Shown piece by piece: positions 47,984 through 56,324 of a stretch of DNA of 64,000 bases. Position 1 is the first letter of the stretch; every line of letters starts with the position of its first letter. The notes beneath the pieces are model-generated. The model made no database searches. It saw nothing but the letters and a program-made list of their open reading frames with translations, and had not been told where the DNA came from. Made by a program: the position numbers and the translations under genes. The DNA comes from an uncultured Eubacteriales bacterium (lineage in GTDB: Bacteria; Bacillota; Clostridia; Oscillospirales; Oscillospiraceae): NCBI GenBank assembly GCA_900545585.1, contig UQZR01000005.1:35658-99657 (forward strand), read 5' to 3'.

Positions 47984-49872
47984 GCTTGCGTACCTCCTGC
48001 TTCCTCTTTTTTCCGTTTCCGTTTGCCGTGGCCCCGCAGGATCACCGCGCCCAGCGGCGGGATGGTCAGAGCGATGGACTGCTCCCGCCCGTGGGACGGG
48101 ACAGCCTCCACGGCGATGGGGCCGTCGGCGCAGACGCCGCTGCCGCCCCAGTGGATATCGTCCGTGTTGAAGATCTCCTCATAATACGCATGGTCCGGCA
48201 CGCCGAAGCGGTAGTTTTCCCACGGCACCGGCGCGAAGTTCACCGCGCAGATCAGCTCGTGCCCCCTCCGGTCGCGGCGCAGGAACACCAGCACGTTGTT
48301 GTGATTATCGTCGGCCACCAGCCACTCAAAGCCGTCCCAACTGCGGTCGTTCTCCCACAGGCTGCGGTTCCGGCGGTACAGCCGGTTCAGCTGGCGGATG
48401 CACTCGTGGGTGCCGCGGCAGGCGGGGTCGTCCAGCAGATACCAGTCCAGCTGGCCCTGAAACGCCCACTCGTGCCACTGGCCCAGCTCCGTGCCCATGA
48501 ACAGCAGCTTCTTTCCCGGGTGGCACAGCATGTAGGCGTAGAATCCCCGCACGCCCGCCAGCTGCCGCCAGTCGTCGCCGGGCATCTTGCCCCGCAGGGA
48601 GCCTTTCATGTGTACTACCTCGTCGTGGGACAGGGGCAGCACGTAGTTCTCGGAAAAGGCGTAGATCATGGAGAAGGTCACGTCCTTGTGGTGGAACTGG
48701 CGGAAATAGGGGTCCATCTTCAGATAGTGGCACAGGTCGTTCATCCAGCCCATGTTCCACTTCAGGTTGAAGCCCAGTCCCCCCTGCTCCGGCGGGTACG
48801 TCACCAGCGGCCAGGCCGTGGACTCCTCCGCCACCATCAGGGCGCTGCCATCCACGGCAAAGGCCGTGCGGTTCAGCGCCCGCAGGAACTCGATGGCCTC
48901 CAGATTCTCCCGCCCGCCATGGCAGTTGGGACGCCACGCGCCGCCCTGCCGGTCGTAGTCCAGATACAGCATGGACGCCACCGCGTCCACCCGCAGGCCG
49001 TCGATGTGGTACTCCCGCAGCCAGTAGGCCGCGGAGGACAGCAGGAAGCTGCACACCTCGGGCTTGCCGAAGTCAAACACCCGCGTGCCCCATCCGGTGT
49101 GCTCCCATTTCAGGGGATCGCCATACTCGTACAGGCAGGTGCCGTCGAACTCGATGAGCCCGTGGCTGTCCTTGCAGAAGTGGGCGGGCACCCAGTCCAG
49201 AATGACGCCCAGCCCCGCCTGATGCAGGGCATCCACCAGCGCCATGAAGTCGTGAGGCGTTCCGTAGCGGCTGGTGGGAGCGAAGTAGCCGGTACACTGA
49301 TACCCCCAGCTGTCGTCCAGCGGGTACTCCGTCACCGGCAGCAGCTCCACGAAGTTGTACCCCATGCTCCTGACGTAGGTGGGAAGCTGGCGGGCCAGCT
49401 CACGGTAACTGAGGCTGGTGCCGTCCTCATGGCGGCGCCAGGAGCCCAGATGCACCTCGTAGATCAGCAGCGGGCCGTTCACCGGCGGCTCCGCCGCGCG
49501 CTTCTCCCGCCACGCCCCGTCGTGCCAGCCGTAGTCCGACAGGTCGTACACCTTGCTGTCGGTGCCCGGGCGGGTCTGGGCGTGGAACGCAAAGGGGTCA
49601 GCCTTCCACACGGTGCGACCATCCGCGCCGGTGACGACGTACTTATAGGCATCGTACACGGCGGCGTTCTCCGCCGTCAGGGACCACACGCCGTCCTCGT
49701 CGCGGTGCATGTCCGCGCCCTGCCAGCCGTTGAAGTCGCCGGCCAGCGCCACATGGCGGGCATGGGGCGCCCAGACGCGGAAGGTGTAGCCCTGCGCAGC
49801 GGGATGCGCGCCCAGATATGTATACGCGCTGTCCCAGCTCCCGCCGCGGAAGCGCTCCATCTCCTTGGTCAT
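47980..49872 (-). CDS. glgB: 1,4-alpha-glucan branching enzyme
   Basis: A 630-residue GH13 enzyme that makes alpha-1,6 branches in glycogen. It has an N-terminal CBM48-like domain (YTFRVWAPHARHVALAGDFNGW), and the catalytic regions GLRVDAVASMLYLD, MVAEESTAWP and LPLSHDEVVH with nucleophile Asp, acid Glu and the transition-state His-Asp. The ATG at 49872 is chosen for the GGAG site upstream and domain start. It is the first gene of glgBCDAP, with a near-consensus promoter at 49957-49985 and a palindrome upstream. Confidence 0.95.
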   Translation of the reverse strand: MTKEMERFRGGSWDSAYTYLGAHPAAQGYTFRVWAPHARHVALAGDFNGWQGADMHRDEDGVWSLTAENAAVYDAYKYVVTGADGRTVWKADPFAFHAQTRPGTDSKVYDLSDYGWHDGAWREKRAAEPPVNGPLLIYEVHLGSWRRHEDGTSLSYRELARQLPTYVRSMGYNFVELLPVTEYPLDDSWGYQCTGYFAPTSRYGTPHDFMALVDALHQAGLGVILDWVPAHFCKDSHGLIEFDGTCLYEYGDPLKWEHTGWGTRVFDFGKPEVCSFLLSSAAYWLREYHIDGLRVDAVASMLYLDYDRQGGAWRPNCHGGRENLEAIEFLRALNRTAFAVDGSALMVAEESTAWPLVTYPPEQGGLGFNLKWNMGWMNDLCHYLKMDPYFRQFHHKDVTFSMIYAFSENYVLPLSHDEVVHMKGSLRGKMPGDDWRQLAGVRGFYAYMLCHPGKKLLFMGTELGQWHEWAFQGQLDWYLLDDPACRGTHECIRQLNRLYRRNRSLWENDRSWDGFEWLVADDNHNNVLVFLRRDRRGHELICAVNFAPVPWENYRFGVPDHAYYEEIFNTDDIHWGGSGVCADGPIAVEAVPSHGREQSIALTIPPLGAVILRGHGKRKRKKEEAGGTQA

Positions 49873-49956
49873 GACCTCTCTCCTTTTCCCGCACCATATC
49901 ACATCCGCCGCGCCGATGGCGGCGAAACAGGGCGGAGATATCTCTCTGCTGTCTGC

Positions 49957-49985
49957 ATTGTACCCTTTTTGTGTATCTCCGTCAA
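49957..49985 (-). promoter_or_regulatory. Promoter of the glgBCDAP operon
   Basis: TTGACG at 49980-49985, 17-base spacer and TACAAT at 49957-49962 on the minus strand; leader of about 80 bases. Confidence 0.78.
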
Positions 49986-50014
49986 TAAACACAGCCTGCC
50001 TTTTTGCGAAACCC

Positions 50015-50026
50015 GTTACCGGTAAC
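50015..50026. promoter_or_regulatory. LacI-type palindrome upstream of glgB
   Basis: GTTACCGGTAAC is a perfect 12-bp palindrome with a central CG, the form of many LacI/GalR operators. Its centre is about 70 bases before the predicted glgB transcription start, so an activator or distant repressor role is possible. No LacI-family gene lies in the window. Confidence 0.4.
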
Positions 50027-50042
50027 CTCCGGAAAAGTGCGA

Positions 50043-50075
50043 AAGGGAGCGCAGTCTACAGGCTGCGTCTCCCTT
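50043..50075 (-). terminator. Possible terminator of the XpaC-like operon
   Basis: A stem with arms AAGGGAG-c-GCAG and CTGC-gt-CTCCCTT lies 6 bases after the XpaC stop. The T-tract on the minus strand is short (TTTCGC). Confidence 0.6.
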
Positions 50076-50080
50076 GTGTA

Positions 50081-51304
50081 TTATTCTTCCTCCGGCTGGC
50101 GCTGCACGGCGGCGCCGCCCAGACCGAAGTCGTCGGCTGCACTGGCGGTGTCGCGGCGCAGCATGGTCTCCATGACACGGATGTCGCTGTCCACGTCCAT
50201 GGCATCGGTGCGGTACAGCTCGTCCAGCTGGTGCTCGAAGCCCGCCACGATATTGTCCATGGTGGCCGCGATGCGGCTCTTGGCCTGGGACAGGTTCTCG
50301 CCGCTGACCCCCGCCTCCTCAAAGTCGGCGTAGTTCTCCAGCAGCTTCAGCGTGGTGGGCAGGTAGTAGTTTAGGAACGTACCGGCGGCGTCCTTTTTGC
50401 CGGGATCGTCCTCGATGGCCTTGAAGATACGGCCCGACACCTGCTCGATCCGGTCGATCTTGAGACTGAGCGTCTCATCGGCGATGCGGTCGTTAAGCTG
50501 GCGGATCTGGCGCAGGATACCGGTGTAGCCCTCCGCCGCCTCCGGCTGCACCTGAGACTGCTCCTGTTCCTCCTTCAGCTGGCGGGTCCTGTCAAAGTAC
50601 GCGGTGGCGGCCGCCTGCGAACGGAACAGCATGCCGCTGCCCATGTCGATGTACGCCTCATCGCCCCACAGGCCCTTCTCCAGCATGAGGCTCAGGTCCT
50701 TCTCTACGCGGCGGCGGGATACGTCCGCCGCACGGGCCAGATAGTCCAGCGGCACGGCAGGCTTCTGCCCTGCGGTGCGCAGGTATGTGGCGAACCGGCG
50801 CTGGCGGCGCTTCATGACCCCGCTGCCCAGCAGCAGGGATACGCCGCCGGCCGTCATACCCAGCGGGTAGAACAGCTGCCGCGCAAAGTACCACCACTCG
50901 TTGTAGTGATAGGCGTAGGACAGGTTATCCCCCACGGCGGAGAACAGCGCCAGGCATCCCGCGATCCCCAGAATGGCGCCGATGATCTTCATGGTCCGGC
51001 CGCCCTTGTCGGTATAGTCCGGCGTCTGCGTCACCTGCTTCACGGCGGTGCGGGCCTTCTCCGCCTGGGCGGTCTGCCCCACCCGCTGGGACGTGCGCTG
51101 TCCGCTCTGCCCCGTTGTCCGGTGGGCATTCTTCTTTTTGTTGCCGCTCTCGCTGAGCTTGATGAGCAGCAGGATCAGGCCGATGGGCCACGCCACGGTA
51201 AACATGACGGCGATGAAGATCCACGCGCCGATGTCGTTGTCCTTCTTAGGCGGCTGGGGCCGCTCCGGCCGGAATCCGTTGTCGTTGTCGTATTCGTATG
51301 CCAT
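50081..51304 (-). CDS. XpaC-like (5-bromo-4-chloroindolyl phosphate hydrolysis family) membrane protein
   Basis: A 407-residue protein with two hydrophobic N-terminal stretches (about residues 27-50 and 105-160), then a soluble domain. The C-terminal region (LNYYLPTTLKLLENYADFEEAGV ... SRIAATMDNIVAGFEHQLDELYRTDAMDVDSDIRVMETMLRRD) is the XpaC domain, first named for an X-phosphate hydrolysis phenotype in Bacillus and often found beside tellurite/toxic-anion resistance genes. True biochemical function is unknown. The start codon shares a base with the DUF896 stop (TGATG), so the two are coupled. Confidence 0.85.
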   Translation of the reverse strand: MAYEYDNDNGFRPERPQPPKKDNDIGAWIFIAVMFTVAWPIGLILLLIKLSESGNKKKNAHRTTGQSGQRTSQRVGQTAQAEKARTAVKQVTQTPDYTDKGGRTMKIIGAILGIAGCLALFSAVGDNLSYAYHYNEWWYFARQLFYPLGMTAGGVSLLLGSGVMKRRQRRFATYLRTAGQKPAVPLDYLARAADVSRRRVEKDLSLMLEKGLWGDEAYIDMGSGMLFRSQAAATAYFDRTRQLKEEQEQSQVQPEAAEGYTGILRQIRQLNDRIADETLSLKIDRIEQVSGRIFKAIEDDPGKKDAAGTFLNYYLPTTLKLLENYADFEEAGVSGENLSQAKSRIAATMDNIVAGFEHQLDELYRTDAMDVDSDIRVMETMLRRDTASAADDFGLGGAAVQRQPEEE

Positions 51305-51516
51305 CAGGACTTGAACCCCTTTCCCTGCAGCTTCCGCTTGTTGCCGTGTTCGTCTACGATATAGGTGTTGTCCAGCTCCCGCCGCAGGTTGCCCATGATC
51401 GCGTCCAGATACTCCTGGCGCAGCACCTCCCGCTCCTTCTGTTCCTCCTCGGTGAGGCCCTCGGCCTTGGCCTTGCGGGCCAGCTCGTTGATGCGGTCGA
51501 TCTTCTTCTGATCCAT
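51304..51516 (-). CDS. DUF896 family protein (YnzC-like)
   Basis: A 70-residue helical protein of the DUF896 family. The pattern DRINELARKAKAEGLTEEEQKERE and EYLDAIMGNLRRELDNTYIVDEHG is conserved. In Bacillus YnzC/YneA-region proteins are associated with SOS and cell division loci, but no function is established. It lies 12 bases after the YlmH-like gene and overlaps the next gene by one base. ATG 51516 has AAGGAG-like upstream. Confidence 0.9.
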   Translation of the reverse strand: MDQKKIDRINELARKAKAEGLTEEEQKEREVLRQEYLDAIMGNLRRELDNTYIVDEHGNKRKLQGKGFKS

Positions 51517-51528
51517 AACAGCTACTCC

Positions 51529-52314
51529 TTATACAAAGCGCCGGATGACCACCGGCAGGCGTCCCTTTTTCGTGGGGCCGCCCACACTGTCCAGCACGCA
51601 TTTTCCCAATCCGCGGCAAGTGATGGTATCCCCCGCCGCCACCGGCTTATCCGGCTTCTGGCAGACGGTCCAGTTCACCTGCGCCGCACCCTTTTCCACG
51701 GCCTCCGCCGCCTTGCCGCGGCTGATGGAGAATCCCGCCGCCAGCACGTTGTCCAGCCGCAGGGAGGACACGGTGTCCCGCACCTCTCTGCACTGCTGGG
51801 CAGGCGGCGTCAGCTCCTCCAGCGGCAGCGGCGACGTCTTCAGCTTCACGCGGCCCGCCGACTCCCAATCCGTCAGCAGAAAGGCCGCCGTTTTCGGCTG
51901 GGCCAGCACCTGGCACCCGCCGTCTGTCATCAGTATATCGCCGATGGTGCCGCGGGTCAATCCCAAGCCCATAAGGCTGTCCAAAATATCCCGATGGGTC
52001 AGGCTGTCGCCGCCGTACCACGATGCCGCCACCGCCATCACGGCGTCCGGCTCCGGCTCCTCCGCCCAGTCCGGCAGGAAGAACAGCCGCTGCCTCTCCG
52101 CCCCGCCGTAGCCGCCGAAGAACACATAGCCGTCCTGCACGCCCAGCATGTGCAGCAGCCGCTGGGCCGACGCCTGTTCCTGGGGCGACAGGAAGTCCGT
52201 GGCCGCCGGCACGTTCCGCAGGCGGCACTGCTCCCATTTGTCCCACACGCGGCTCAGAAGCATCCGCTCCTCGGCGTCCCTGGCCGCCTTATCCAGCAAT
52301 TCACGCCTGTCCAT
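51529..52314 (-). CDS. ylmH: YlmH-like S4-domain RNA-binding protein
   Basis: A 261-residue protein of the YlmH family. The N-terminal two-thirds has the YlmH N-domain (SPQEQASAQRLL ... GYGGAERQRLFFLPDW ... ASWYGGDSLTHRDILDSLMGLGLTRGTIGDILM) and the C-terminal domain is an S4 RNA-binding fold (LRLDNVLAAGFSISRGKAAEAVEKGAAQVNWTVCQKPDKPVAAGDTITCRG). YlmH binds ribosomes or rRNA in Bacillus. Its start overlaps the ABC exporter stop by 14 bases, so it is the second gene in this operon. In Bacillus ylmH lies in the division cluster, which is not the case here. Confidence 0.88.
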   Translation of the reverse strand: MDRRELLDKAARDAEERMLLSRVWDKWEQCRLRNVPAATDFLSPQEQASAQRLLHMLGVQDGYVFFGGYGGAERQRLFFLPDWAEEPEPDAVMAVAASWYGGDSLTHRDILDSLMGLGLTRGTIGDILMTDGGCQVLAQPKTAAFLLTDWESAGRVKLKTSPLPLEELTPPAQQCREVRDTVSSLRLDNVLAAGFSISRGKAAEAVEKGAAQVNWTVCQKPDKPVAAGDTITCRGLGKCVLDSVGGPTKKGRLPVVIRRFV

Positions 52315-54067
52315 AAGCGCCTCCCCCCAGATCCTGGGTATGGTACAGCTTGGCGTAGGCGCCGTTCAGCGCCAGCAGCTGCGCGTGGCTGCCCTCCTCG
52401 GCGATGCGGCCGTTCCGGATGACCAGGATGCGGTCCGCCGCGCGGATAGTGGACAGACGGTGGGCGATAATGAGGGTGGTGCGGCCCTGGGACAGCCGGT
52501 CGAAGGCCCCCTGTATCTTCGCCTCCGTCACGCTGTCCAGCGCCGAGGTGGCCTCGTCCAGAATGAGGATGGGCGGGTCCTTCAGGAAGATGCGGGCGAT
52601 GGACACCCGCTGCTTCTGGCCGCCGGACAGCAGGGTGCCCCGCTCGCCCACGTAGGTGTCGAACCCATCGGGCATAGCCATGATGTCGTCGTAGATCTCC
52701 GCCCGCTTCGCTGCGGCCTCCACCTCCTCGTCGGAAGCCTCCGGCCGGCCGTAGCGGATGTTCTCGCGGATGGTATCGGCAAACAGGAACACGTCCTGCT
52801 GCACGATGCCGATGGCGCGGCGCAGGGAGCTTTGGGTCACATGCCGCACGTCCAGCCCGTCCACGCGGATGCTGCCCGCGTCCACGTCGTAAAAGCGGGG
52901 CAGCAGCTGGCACAGGGTGCTCTTGCCGCCGCCGGAGGGGCCCACCAGCGCCACCGTCTCCCCTGCGGGGACGGACAGAGACACATCGTGGAGCACCTCC
53001 GTCTCGCCGGTGTAGGCGAAGGACACGTGGTCCACGTCCACCTGCCCCCGCACGTCCTTGAGCTCCACGGCGTCAGGCGCGTCCTGAATAGACGGCTCCG
53101 TGCGCATCAGCTCCACGAAGCGATTCAGGCCCGCGAAGCCGTTGGAGAACATCTCGGCGAAGTTGGCCAGCTTTCGGATGGGGCTGACAAAGGACGTGAC
53201 GTACAGGGAGAATGTGATAAGGTCCACATAGTCCATGCGCTCCTCCATGATGAGCCAGCCGCCCACCGCGATCACCGCCACCGGCAGGATGTTGGTGAAA
53301 AACTCCATGACGGCGGTGAAGAAGCCCATCTCCTTATGGAAGCCGCGCTTGGCGGTCTTGAACACCTCGTTGGCCTCGTCGAACCGCTCCTGCTGTGCGT
53401 CCTCGTTGGCGAAGGCCTTGGTGGTGCGGACGCCGGACAGACCGGACTCGATGGCGGCATTGATGCTGCCGGTTTTCTGCTTGGCGGCGCGGGAGGCGGC
53501 GCTCATCTGCTTGCGGCGGCGCAGAGCCGCCAGCAGCAGCACCGGCAGCAATATCAGCAGCACCAGCGCCAGCTCCCACCGGATGCAGAACATTACGATC
53601 AGCGCGCCCACGATGGTCACAACGGAGATGAACAGGTCCTCGGGGCCGTGGTGCGCCAGCTCCGTCACCTCAAAGAGGTCGCTGGTCAGGCGGCTCATCA
53701 GCTGGCCGGTGCGGTTCCGGTCGTAGAAATCGAAGCCCAGCTCCTGCATGTGGTGATAGAGATCCCGCCGGATGTCGGCCTCCACGCGGATGCCGAAGGT
53801 GTGACCCCAGTAGGCCACCACGAAGTACAGCCCCGAGCGCACCGCGTAGGTCACTACCACCGCGGCCATGACGATGAAGAACACGCGGAACTGCTTTTCC
53901 GGCAGCCACGTATACATGGCGGTGCGGGACACCAGAGGAAACGCCAGGTCCACCAGCGCGATAAGGAACGCGCAGGTCATGTCCAGCGCAAACAGCCGCC
54001 GGTGCGGCTTGAAATAGGACAGGAAGATCCGCAGCAGGCTGCGCTCCTGGAATTCTTTTGTGGTCAT
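52301..54067 (-). CDS. ABC exporter, fused permease and ATPase
   Basis: A 588-residue half-transporter. The N-terminal part has six TM helices (first about residues 25-45, last around 290-310), and the C-terminal part is the nucleotide-binding domain: Walker A VGPSGGGKST, Q-loop GIVQQDVFLFA, signature LLSGGQKQR, Walker B ILILDEATSALD, and H-loop IAHRLST. It should act as a dimer to export lipids, peptides or drugs. The substrate is not predictable. It heads a four-gene operon with ylmH, DUF896 and XpaC. ATG 54067 follows GCGAGG; promoter at 54106-54134. Confidence 0.93.
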   Translation of the reverse strand: MTTKEFQERSLLRIFLSYFKPHRRLFALDMTCAFLIALVDLAFPLVSRTAMYTWLPEKQFRVFFIVMAAVVVTYAVRSGLYFVVAYWGHTFGIRVEADIRRDLYHHMQELGFDFYDRNRTGQLMSRLTSDLFEVTELAHHGPEDLFISVVTIVGALIVMFCIRWELALVLLILLPVLLLAALRRRKQMSAASRAAKQKTGSINAAIESGLSGVRTTKAFANEDAQQERFDEANEVFKTAKRGFHKEMGFFTAVMEFFTNILPVAVIAVGGWLIMEERMDYVDLITFSLYVTSFVSPIRKLANFAEMFSNGFAGLNRFVELMRTEPSIQDAPDAVELKDVRGQVDVDHVSFAYTGETEVLHDVSLSVPAGETVALVGPSGGGKSTLCQLLPRFYDVDAGSIRVDGLDVRHVTQSSLRRAIGIVQQDVFLFADTIRENIRYGRPEASDEEVEAAAKRAEIYDDIMAMPDGFDTYVGERGTLLSGGQKQRVSIARIFLKDPPILILDEATSALDSVTEAKIQGAFDRLSQGRTTLIIAHRLSTIRAADRILVIRNGRIAEEGSHAQLLALNGAYAKLYHTQDLGGGAYGQA

Positions 54068-54105
54068 GGTTTTCCTCGCTTGTTTCGATTATATTTTGAC
54101 GGATA

Positions 54106-54134
54106 ATTATACCACATTTTTGCCGCTGTTGCAA
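54106..54134 (-). promoter_or_regulatory. Promoter of the ABC exporter-ylmH-DUF896-XpaC operon
   Basis: TTGCAA at 54129-54134, 17-base spacer and a perfect TATAAT at 54106-54111 on the minus strand, with TG before the -10. Confidence 0.8.
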
Positions 54135-54182
54135 GAGTTCGGCGCCGGGAGTCCTTGACGATCCCCGTCCCGCCCGTTATGA

Positions 54183-54362
54183 TGGACACGCAGTCCGTCG
54201 CCGCCGGGTGACGGGCCGGCGTTCGCCGGCGCACCGGGTGCGGTGATCGCGGGCATCGCGGCGTTCCGCGAGCCGGTGACGGCGGCGCGTCTCATCTTCG
54301 CGGGATTGCTCCCGGCGGGCATCATCGGCCTGAGTCTTACGGCACAAAAAACAGCGGTGTGA
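54183..54362 (+). pseudogene. Remnant of an SMR (EmrE/SugE-type) small multidrug transporter
   Basis: No start codon or N-terminal part remains. In one frame the last 44 codons read GAVIAGIAAFREPVTAARL followed by IFAGLLPAGIIGLSLTAQ and a stop. This matches the C-terminal TM4 of SMR transporters (consensus 'GxxxFxEPxTxxRLxxxxLIxxGIxGLKL'). The frame is open upstream to about 54183 but the segment is not SMR-like and is preceded by a stop, so the first three TMs are gone. The stop codon lies inside the palindromic terminator shared with the next gene. Confidence 0.7.
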
Positions 54363-54385
54363 CGCGCGTCACACCGCTGTTTTTT
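54346..54385. terminator. Bidirectional terminator next to the TRIC-type gene
   Basis: A perfect 40-base palindrome that starts AAAAAACAGCGG and ends CCGCTGTTTTTT. It serves the TRIC gene on the minus strand and includes the stop of the SMR remnant. Confidence 0.92.
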
Positions 54386-55004
54386 ATGCTTTGGGCAGGC
54401 TCCAGCGGAACGCCGCGGCGCAGATGCGCAGCGCCAGCGTCACACCGCAGCCGGTCATCATGGCCGCTCCCGCACCCAGAGGCCACAGCAGCAGACACAC
54501 CGCCGCGCCGGCCAGCGACGCACAGGCGTACACGTGCTTGGTGAAGATATAGGGCCGCTCCGCACTGCACACATCCCGCAGCACGCCGCCGCCCACGCCG
54601 GTGAGCATCCCCATGAACAGCACCAGGAACCAGTTCGCCCCGTACCCCGCCTGGATAGCGATGGCGGCGCCGTGGGCGGAGAAGATGCCCAGACCCAGCG
54701 AGTCCGCCAGCAGCAGCACTGTCTCCGCATATCTGTTGTGCAGCTCCGCTTTCCGGCGGCGCCACACGAAAAACACCAATATGGACACTGCGATGGCTAC
54801 CAGCGCCTGCACGGGGTCCCGCAGGGCCGCAGGCGGCGTCAGCCCCAGCATCGTATCCCGCAGCATACCGCCGCCCACCGCCGTGGTCATGCCCAGCATG
54901 GCCACGCCGAACAGATCCATCTCCTTGCGGATACCCAGCGCCGCGCCGGAGATGGCGAAGGCCGCCGCGCCGATCAGCTCGAAATAAAATTGGAACGTCT
55001 CCAT
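54384..55004 (-). CDS. TRIC-type cation channel family protein (UPF0126/YicG)
   Basis: A 206-residue membrane protein with about seven TM segments built from two UPF0126 repeats. Glycine motifs GMTTAVGGGMLRDTMLG and GMLTGVGGGVLRDV are the family signature, found once per repeat. Prokaryotic TRIC proteins form trimeric potassium-permeable channels; the family here is also annotated as glycine transporter-like. Physiological role unknown. ATG 55004 follows AAGGAG. Own promoter at 55028-55056. Confidence 0.9.
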   Translation of the reverse strand: METFQFYFELIGAAAFAISGAALGIRKEMDLFGVAMLGMTTAVGGGMLRDTMLGLTPPAALRDPVQALVAIAVSILVFFVWRRRKAELHNRYAETVLLLADSLGLGIFSAHGAAIAIQAGYGANWFLVLFMGMLTGVGGGVLRDVCSAERPYIFTKHVYACASLAGAAVCLLLWPLGAGAAMMTGCGVTLALRICAAAFRWSLPKA

Positions 55005-55027
55005 GTCATCTCTCCTTCCCGCCCGCC

Positions 55028-55071
55028 ACTATACACCATCCGCCCCGCTACGGCAAGAGGCGGGGCGTTTT
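55028..55071 (-). promoter_or_regulatory. TRIC gene promoter with overlapping inverted repeat
   Basis: TTGCCG (55051-55056), 17-base spacer, TATAGT (55028-55033) on the minus strand. The 8-bp inverted repeat CGCCCCGC/GCGGGGCG (55041-55067) covers the -35; on the plus strand it is followed by TTTT and so could also be a terminator. Confidence 0.55.
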
Positions 55072-55309
55072 GCCGTCCCTCCCCTGCATACACATGAAGC
55101 GCTTTGCCTCCATTCTGCATGCAGCCGTCCCCTTCCCGCAGGCATAGAAAAAGGGCAGGGACCGCGCCCTGCCCTTTTTCTTGGGATTGTTTGGGATTTG
55201 GGAGAGAAAAAAGAAAGAAAAGTAGAGAAATAGCATATCTCTGTACATCGGACGCCCCGCGGCGGCGGTTTATCCTTTGTGATTTTTACTATACTGCAAA
55301 AATTCCTAC
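55072..55309. other. Intergenic region with an isolated terminator-like hairpin
   Basis: Between the TRIC and LysR promoters. A strong symmetric hairpin AAAAAGGGCAGGG/CCCTGCCCTTTTT lies at 55148-55179 with no annotated gene ending at it. A short plus-strand frame (ATG 55094 to TAG 55147, 17 codons) ends just before it, without a clear ribosome site. The rest is AT- and purine-rich (55195-55235) and holds nothing I recognise. A small RNA ending at the hairpin is possible. Confidence 0.5.
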
Positions 55310-55338
55310 TTGTAAAATTAAAATTATCCGCGTAAAAT
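55310..55338 (+). promoter_or_regulatory. Promoter of the lysR gene
   Basis: TTGTAA at 55310-55315, 17-base spacer and TAAAAT at 55333-55338 in an AT-rich region; 36 bases before the ATG. Confidence 0.55.
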
Positions 55339-55373
55339 ATAGTCAAATGCTGATATATTTTAGGGGTATTGCC

Positions 55374-56267
55374 ATGACGAATCTGGACATCGAGACATTC
55401 TGGGCCGTGGTGCAGCACGGCACCATGACCGCGGCGGCAGAGGCGCTGTATATCACCCAGCCCACACTGTCCATGCGTATCCGCGCCCTGGAGGAGCGGG
55501 TGGGCACGCCGCTTTTCATCCGCGGCAAGGGCCAGCGCCGTATCCGGCTCACCGCCGCAGGCCAGAAGTTCCTGACGCTGGCACGCCGGTGGCAGCGCCT
55601 GCTGTCAGAGACGGAGGCGCTGGCGGAGCTGGAGCAGCGCACCTACCTCCGCATCGCCGCCACCTACACCACCAACCAGTACATCCTGCCGGCGGTGTAC
55701 CAGAAGTTTCTGGCCATGCATCTGCCGGTATCCCTGTGGATACACACTCTGCGGGACGTGGACTCGGCCCAGGCCCTTCTGAACCACGAGCTGGACTTCG
55801 CCCTCATCGACAGCAACACCGTGTTCAACAGCCAGCTGGAGGTACGGCCCATCTGTCGGGAGCGGTTTCTGCTGCTGTCCGCGCCGGACAGCGATTATCC
55901 CGCAGAGGTGGACCCCGCCGCACTGGACCCCGCCAATGAGATCCTGGTCACATGGGATCCCGAGTTCATCCGCTGGCACGACGGCGCCTTCGGCCCCGGT
56001 GCGCGGCCCCTGCTGTACGCCGACACTTTGCAGGCGGCGGACTTCTTCCCCCGCACAGAGGGGCGGTGGGTGGCGGCCCCCGCCATCGCCGCCGCGTCGC
56101 TGGACCGGACGCAGGCCCGGGTCAGCCGCCTCACCCAGGCGCCGCCGGATCGGGTGAACTATCTGGTGACGCGGCGGGGCGAGGAGCTGTCAGAGCACGC
56201 GCTCATCTTTCTGGACGGTCTGCGGAAGCACCTGCTGGGCCGCGACAATGTGCAGGTTTATTTGTAA
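55374..56267 (+). CDS. LysR-family transcription regulator
   Basis: A 297-residue LTTR. Residues 1-60 are the winged HTH (NLDIETFWAVVQHGTMTAAAEALYITQPTLSMRIRALEERVGTPLFIR), followed by the co-inducer domain (residues about 90-295) with LRIAATYTTNQYILPAVYQKFL. The inducer is unknown. ATG 55374 follows AGGGGT. It stands alone upstream of mgtE, which has its own promoter and riboswitch, so a link to magnesium is not assumed. LTTRs often control a divergent gene; here the nearest is the TRIC channel gene. Confidence 0.9.
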   Translation: MTNLDIETFWAVVQHGTMTAAAEALYITQPTLSMRIRALEERVGTPLFIRGKGQRRIRLTAAGQKFLTLARRWQRLLSETEALAELEQRTYLRIAATYTTNQYILPAVYQKFLAMHLPVSLWIHTLRDVDSAQALLNHELDFALIDSNTVFNSQLEVRPICRERFLLLSAPDSDYPAEVDPAALDPANEILVTWDPEFIRWHDGAFGPGARPLLYADTLQAADFFPRTEGRWVAAPAIAAASLDRTQARVSRLTQAPPDRVNYLVTRRGEELSEHALIFLDGLRKHLLGRDNVQVYL

Positions 56268-56285
56268 AAAACCGGCGAAAGCGGG

Positions 56286-56314
56286 TTGACATCCCCCGCC
56301 TTTTGGCATAGGAT
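56286..56314 (+). promoter_or_regulatory. Sigma-A promoter of mgtE
   Basis: A perfect TTGACA at 56286-56291, 17-base spacer and TAGGAT at 56309-56314. The transcript starts about 250 bases before mgtE and carries the M-box. A short GCGGG/CCCGC hairpin overlaps the -35. Confidence 0.7.
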
Positions 56315-56324
56315 AGGTGCATAC

